Of a stretch of 64,000 nucleotides of DNA, positions 59,817 to 64,000 are shown piece after piece. The position numbers and the translations under genes were made by a program. The stretch is from Fidelibacterota bacterium (GTDB taxonomy: Bacteria > Fidelibacterota > UBA8477 > JABMPR01): NCBI GenBank assembly GCA_018673925.1, contig JABHBL010000038.1, positions 1-64,000 of the forward strand, given 5' to 3'. Below the pieces are notes generated by a model that saw only the letters and a program-made list of their open reading frames with translations, was not told where the DNA came from and did no database searches. The first letter of the stretch is position 1. Each line of letters opens with the position of its first letter.

Positions 59817-61097
59817 ATGAGATCTAAATCATATTCAAACTTCCTCAGTCAGGTTCTTGTTTTACTCAAGGGCAATACGGTAGCCCAAATAATTCCAATC
59901 ATCATAACACCAATTATCACAAGATTATATAGCATAGAATCTATTGGTGCTTTAGCCGTTTTTGTTTCCATGTCATCTATCATTGCAGCATTGTCTCCGG
60001 CAGGGCTTGAGCAGGCAGTTGTACTAGCCAATTCCCACAGACGGGCTAATAGAGTAGTTCTTATAGCTGGTATTAGTGTTGTCATCTTTTCACTCATATC
60101 ATGGCTCTTGATTACTTTTTTTAAAACGGTGGCTCCAAGCAATCGATTATTGGTTGAACTTGATAAGTTTGTATGGTTGATACCTGTAGCCTCAGCCTTG
60201 ATGGCTTCCACAAATATCCTGAATCAATATCATCTGAGACACTCGGCGCTCAAGAATATATCCAATGGAATCATACTGAAGTTCACTTCACTAGGAATCA
60301 TTCAGGTTGGATTGGGATTGCTTACAAAAATTGAGTCGGGTTTGGTCTGGGGAAGAATTTCATCGAATATGGCTCAATTTCTATTTGTGTCTAGATCTTT
60401 AAAAATAAAGAATTTTCGTTCAAGTCGCTTCGAGATGATCGCTACTTTGAAGAGGTATAAAAAATTCCCGATTTTTACGGTTTGGGGAACCTTCGCTAAT
60501 ATTTCGGCCATATATATAGTCTCTGTTCTTATCGCTAATTTTTATTCAATTAGAGAGGCAGGAGAATTCGCATTAATGCAGCGTGTACTGGTGATCCCCA
60601 TTTTCTTTATTGGCCAGGCTTTTGGGCAAATCTACTATAAGCATATCATAGCCGAACGGTACAAAACTGGATCCGGGCTCAAATCCTATAGAAATGCAAT
60701 TGTACTACTCTCGATAAGTGGAATGATGATTTTTATCCCGCTTTATTTCTTTGGAATTGACTTTATAGATATGTTTCTTGGTGGGAAGGTGGAAGATATT
60801 TCAATTTATGTAAAAATTCTAGCACCCATGTTTCTCATCAGATATATAGCTAATCCATTGAGCATGACATTGAATGCATTTGAGCGTCAAGAATTGAATA
60901 TGGTATGGCAGGTGGCTCTTTTTGCAAGTATTATAGCAGTGTTTTTCATATCCAATCTACTCAACTATGATTTACCCCAATTGTTGAGGATATATAGTGT
61001 GGTTGTTTCATTCATGTATACGATACAGATAGGGTTAAGCTTTAAAATCGCCTGCACACAACCAAACTTCAAACTACAGAACCCAACTAATACCTAA
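59817..61097 (+). CDS. Polysaccharide flippase, Wzx-like
   Basis: A 426-residue inner-membrane protein with about twelve hydrophobic helices. The opening FLSQVLVLLKGNTVAQIIPIIITPIITRLYS (in part) and LSPAGLEQAVVLANSHRRA are typical of the Wzx/MOP-superfamily flippases that move undecaprenyl-linked repeat units to the periplasm. It is the last plus-strand gene of this block and overlaps the convergent Wzi-like gene by 11 bases. Its low-complexity hydrophobic composition makes function calls beyond the superfamily unsafe. Confidence 0.87.
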   Translation: MRSKSYSNFLSQVLVLLKGNTVAQIIPIIITPIITRLYSIESIGALAVFVSMSSIIAALSPAGLEQAVVLANSHRRANRVVLIAGISVVIFSLISWLLITFFKTVAPSNRLLVELDKFVWLIPVASALMASTNILNQYHLRHSALKNISNGIILKFTSLGIIQVGLGLLTKIESGLVWGRISSNMAQFLFVSRSLKIKNFRSSRFEMIATLKRYKKFPIFTVWGTFANISAIYIVSVLIANFYSIREAGEFALMQRVLVIPIFFIGQAFGQIYYKHIIAERYKTGSGLKSYRNAIVLLSISGMMIFIPLYFFGIDFIDMFLGGKVEDISIYVKILAPMFLIRYIANPLSMTLNAFERQELNMVWQVALFASIIAVFFISNLLNYDLPQLLRIYSVVVSFMYTIQIGLSFKIACTQPNFKLQNPTNT

Positions 61098-62652
61098 ACT
61101 TTGCTGATAGGGTAGTTGTGAGTTTTTCTCTCTGAGCTACATCAATTCCAAAGCTGAGGGATTGTGTCATCCGATATTGGGCAAGAACTTGAAAATATGT
61201 AGATTGATTCTTGTCACCATTCCAAAATCCTTCTGATGGGTTTTCCTCTAATTCAGTATAGCTATAAGCTTGTAGAATATCAGAACCTACACCATCATAA
61301 TTAGTCTCCCATTCATACAATGCCCAGATATTTAACTTTGAACTGTAGGACCAGGTGGAGCTGATTGACAAGATTGAAGAATTTGGACCCAAGGGTAGCC
61401 CTAGCGCTCGACCACCTGATGTAAAACTGTTAATGGGGTTCTTATGAGTATAGGTCCATGGTCTGGCAGCCGTATACTCCAGCGAAAGAGATGGCAGATT
61501 TCGTTTCGGATAATAGGTAGCTCCAAGCTGAAAGACGAATTTATTGCCCCACCAGCCACTAAAAAGCTTCCAGAAATCCAATTCATCAAAAAACCATGTC
61601 CCATAACTGGTTAAGCCAGGTATGATTTTCCATTTAAAATCCAATGCCATGAGTTTGTTATCCAGATCTCCCTGTACCTGTTCCTCGGCAAAAAGAAAGT
61701 TGACAGGGTTTAGATAACCCAGTTCAAAATCACGGTAGGCATAAACAACAAATTCATTAAAAGCGAACTCGAAATTCGGTGTCAAATCGAACTCAACTCG
61801 GTGGGCTGAGAGATTTCGGCGCTCATTAGTAGTGTCCTGTTTTACCTTCTCATTGGGGCTTAATCGGGCATGCATAAATTTAAATCGCAAATGGGGCATC
61901 TGTGTTGTCCACTCAACATAGGGAAGGGGATTGATATTATCTGAGAGAATGGGTGAGTTGGTGGCCGAATAACCCCAATATACAGGTTGGCGATGGATTC
62001 CTAATGTAAAGTCGGGGTGTGTATATGTCAGGGAGGATGTGGGATAGCCCCAGTTGATCCATTTCATATAGTCCCGGTCCAGGAGATAACCTTCTTTGTA
62101 GGAATCTGGTAACTCGGAAAATTTTTCATGACGAGTGACCCTGAAAAATGTGTACTGAGTGGAAAAGGCAATAGGACCCTTTGATCCAGAAATTTCCAGG
62201 TGATCGGTATGGTATCCCCGTGATGCTTTGGCATTGTTTTGAATGCGGAATGTTTCGGACCAACTGATCCATGCAGACGCGTTTCCCTGATGATAAGTCA
62301 TGAAGAGCGGACGCGCATCAGAGGTCTCTGTTCGCAATATGCGAGACCAATTTGACCGACTCCAGGGGAAAGTGAGGGTCTCCTTAGAGAAATTGCGATT
62401 GAATGATTGTTGATACCATTTTAATATCTGTAATTCCTGATTAGAAAGCTCGGCCTTATGGGACTCAATTTCCACCAGCATTGAAGTGATCTGAGAATGG
62501 GTGTATGGTCGAGTACTCCAGTTTTCACTATTGATATGTCCACGGCTCTCATGTCTTTCCAGGAAGTCGTATACGGGAGCATCCATGTTTATGGGAATAT
62601 TTTGTGCAACTATAAGAGATGCCATGAGTAAGAAAAGAGTCCGTTTTTTCAT
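61087..62652 (-). CDS. Capsule assembly Wzi family outer-membrane protein
   Basis: A 521-residue protein with a signal peptide (MKKRTLFLLMASLIVAQ) and many amphipathic beta strands ending in an aromatic residue (TTLSAKFRY), as expected for an outer-membrane beta-barrel. Motifs such as DFTLGIHRQPVYWGYS, the central DLTPNFEFAFNEFVVYAYRD and ALDFKWKIIPGLTSYGTWFFDELD (in part) fit the Wzi/Caps_assemb_Wzi family, which tethers capsule to the cell surface. The start is ATG 62652 for the clean signal peptide; an in-frame ATG at 62685 would add 11 residues. It is the only minus-strand gene in the polysaccharide locus, opposite its neighbours. Confidence 0.8.
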   Translation of the reverse strand: MKKRTLFLLMASLIVAQNIPINMDAPVYDFLERHESRGHINSENWSTRPYTHSQITSMLVEIESHKAELSNQELQILKWYQQSFNRNFSKETLTFPWSRSNWSRILRTETSDARPLFMTYHQGNASAWISWSETFRIQNNAKASRGYHTDHLEISGSKGPIAFSTQYTFFRVTRHEKFSELPDSYKEGYLLDRDYMKWINWGYPTSSLTYTHPDFTLGIHRQPVYWGYSATNSPILSDNINPLPYVEWTTQMPHLRFKFMHARLSPNEKVKQDTTNERRNLSAHRVEFDLTPNFEFAFNEFVVYAYRDFELGYLNPVNFLFAEEQVQGDLDNKLMALDFKWKIIPGLTSYGTWFFDELDFWKLFSGWWGNKFVFQLGATYYPKRNLPSLSLEYTAARPWTYTHKNPINSFTSGGRALGLPLGPNSSILSISSTWSYSSKLNIWALYEWETNYDGVGSDILQAYSYTELEENPSEGFWNGDKNQSTYFQVLAQYRMTQSLSFGIDVAQREKLTTTLSAKFRY

Positions 62653-62800
62653 CGTGAAAAATAAGATAGTTTTGGGCAGATGCATGATCTATTCAAGGAT
62701 ATGGTGACCTTTGAATCTCGAGGTGAACGATTATATTCACTCCGTTTTTCTACCTGGGGAAATCAATCCCTGATGAGTGAAAGGGAGTAGACAAGATAGT

Positions 62801-64000
62801 ATGCCACGCTGGTTAGAAAGAATATTGCTCGTTGGGTCTGATCTAATTAGCCTCAATCTGAGCTTTGCGGTCATCTTCCTACTTAGATTTGAATCTGGGA
62901 TGTATAATAATACGATTCAACTCGTGTGGTCAGATATGCAATTCCCATCAGTACTGCTTTCTATTTTCTGGATCACCCTTTTTACTCTGAATGGTCTTTA
63001 TAAGATCAAGCGAACCATATCTAGATCAGATGAGCTCATCAATATTACGAAGTATATATTCATGGGTACATTTCTGATCTATCTGCTCACCGTTGACCTT
63101 GACAATCCAGTTACTTTTGGTAAAAGTATCCTCATATTTTATGCACTGACCTTGCTTTTTTCTGTAAGTTTTGGCCGGATTCTTATTCGCTCAACCCACC
63201 TTAACCTGCTGCAAAAGGGGAAGGGACTGGCGAAAACACTTATTGTGGGACTCAATCGAAGAGGTCTAATCGTACAGGATACCTTCTTCCCAAAACCCCG
63301 TTCTGGTTATCAACCAATAGGGTTTATTCGAATGGAGGGTGAAGAGGATATTGAAGCTTCACAGCTAAGCATCCCTGTTCTGGGTGAATTGAGAGATATT
63401 TCAAGGATCATTAATGAGCTCAATGTAGAAGAAGTAGTATTAGCACTTGAACGCGATCATCATGATAGAACCATAGACATTATTCGCTTGTTGCAGGATC
63501 ATAACGTGGGCATAAAAACGAATCCGGATATGTTTGATGCAATTTCTGGACTGGCCCGAACCCAACAGCTACATGGTATCCCACTCATTGATATCATGCC
63601 GGATTATATGCCTCTATGGGAACGCGTTGCCAAACGATTGTTTGATGTTTTTGTGGCTCTTCTGGCTCTCACTTTAATATCTCCCATTCTTCTTATCATC
63701 GCTATCGCCATCAAATTGGATTCAAAAGGTCCAGTTCTTTTTGCGCAGGAGCGCGTAGGGAAAAAGGGTAAACCCTTCAATGTTATCAAATTTAGGACAA
63801 TGATTCAGGACGCTGAGGTAGATACCGGCCCCGTCTGGGCCACTGAAGCTGATCCAAGAATTACCAAAGTGGGTCGAGTTCTCAGACATCTCAGGTTGGA
63901 TGAAATCCCTCAAGCCTTCAATATTTTACGCAATGAAATGAGTCTGGTTGGTCCACGACCTGAACGGCAATTCTTTGTAGATAAAATTTCAGAATTATAC
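62801..64000 (+). CDS. Undecaprenyl-phosphate sugar phosphotransferase, partial (polyprenyl glycosylphosphotransferase)
   Basis: The first 400 codons of a membrane sugar-1-phosphate transferase, cut by the window end. It primes repeat-unit synthesis on undecaprenyl phosphate. Four N-terminal helices (about 5-25, 45-65, 83-100 and 110-126) precede a CoA-binding-like Rossmann domain (about 145-255: TLIVGLNRRGLIVQD ... VEEVVLALERD). The catalytic domain follows: KRLFDVFVALLALTLISPIL, then LDSKGPVLFAQERVGKKGK, FRTMIQDAE, RLDEIPQAFNILRNEMSLVGPRPERQFF (each quoted in part), the signature of the WbaP/WcaJ class. The start is ATG 62801 with AGGGAG about 12 bases upstream; the gene is divergent from the Wzi-like gene across 148 bases. 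Confidence 0.9.
   Translation, partial: MPRWLERILLVGSDLISLNLSFAVIFLLRFESGMYNNTIQLVWSDMQFPSVLLSIFWITLFTLNGLYKIKRTISRSDELINITKYIFMGTFLIYLLTVDLDNPVTFGKSILIFYALTLLFSVSFGRILIRSTHLNLLQKGKGLAKTLIVGLNRRGLIVQDTFFPKPRSGYQPIGFIRMEGEEDIEASQLSIPVLGELRDISRIINELNVEEVVLALERDHHDRTIDIIRLLQDHNVGIKTNPDMFDAISGLARTQQLHGIPLIDIMPDYMPLWERVAKRLFDVFVALLALTLISPILLIIAIAIKLDSKGPVLFAQERVGKKGKPFNVIKFRTMIQDAEVDTGPVWATEADPRITKVGRVLRHLRLDEIPQAFNILRNEMSLVGPRPERQFFVDKISELY

Noticed and set aside
1-64000. CRISPR array, prophage, insertion sequence or integron
   Set aside because: No regularly spaced repeats beyond the two-copy 64-base repeat, and no transposase, integrase, phage structural or cas-like genes are visible.

Overview
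The window is chromosomal core-type DNA from a Gram-negative bacterium of moderate GC content, judged by eye. Envelope genes for outer-membrane polysaccharide export (Wza-like, Wzi-like), two probable lipoproteins and many signal peptides show a diderm. The gene complement suggests the Fibrobacteres-Chlorobi-Bacteroidetes superphylum or a neighbour such as Marinimicrobia: Bacteroides-type NlpC/P60 endopeptidase, classical menaquinone operon, cohesin-like lipoprotein, YbbR-tsaD-VWA string and DUF2249/DUF59 set. This placement is inference; no rRNA gene is present. Genes are very tightly packed, often with ATGA/TGATG overlaps, and an unusually large share use TTG or GTG starts.

Layout. 1-1548: a 64-base perfect direct repeat carrying terminator-like hairpins, a dispersed-repeat-like element, an HTH/S24-fold regulator on the minus strand, and a divergent intergenic region. 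1549-2784: secreted TPR protein with its own terminator. 2953-16122: thirteen co-directional genes with gaps of at most 52 bases (acpS, nnrD/E, VanZ-like, recN, cohesin-like lipoprotein, threonine aldolase, trkA, trkH, crotonase, DUF1611/DgcN-like, dipeptide epimerase/DgcA-like, PBP4-type carboxypeptidase, methylmalonyl-CoA epimerase). 16231-18392: three coupled genes, tandem DUF2249 protein, polytopic haem-copper/NnrS-like membrane protein and DUF59 protein. 18501-27201: uvrC, FAH-family hydrolase, gltX, glnS, a secreted protein and rmuC. 27198-36942, minus strand: menF-menD-menH-menB-menA-menC-menE followed by a MATE transporter. 37162-42755: NlpC/P60 endopeptidase, trpS, scpA, scpB, an rluB-type pseudouridine synthase and an unrecognised 569-residue Rossmann protein. 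42890-46006: cytidylate kinase and ribosomal protein S1 in one uninterrupted reading frame. 46189-50253: YbbR-like protein, tsaD and a VWA membrane protein. 50330-64000: exopolysaccharide/capsule locus with two nucleotide-sugar dehydrogenases, Wza- and Wzz-like proteins, Wzy-like polymerase, two glycosyltransferases, a beta-propeller-like protein, Wzx-like flippase, Wzi-like protein (minus strand) and a sugar-phosphate transferase cut by the window end.

How the genes work together. The men genes cover chorismate to demethylmenaquinone except DHNA-CoA thioesterase and the final methyltransferase, which are not here. The DUF1611/epimerase pair, the PBP4 and the distant NlpC/P60 peptidase suggest D-amino-acid or muropeptide turnover. 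The last 13 kb form a near-complete Wzx/Wzy-type polysaccharide pathway. The observations most worth checking are the Cmk-S1 continuous frame with an internal ribosome binding site, the terminator-like hairpin touching the cmk start codon, the Shine-Dalgarno-sequestering hairpin before the NlpC/P60 gene, the DUF2249/haem-copper-like/DUF59 set, and the unrecognised proteins at 41046 and 57729. I see no CRISPR array, phage module, transposase or complete tRNA/rRNA gene.
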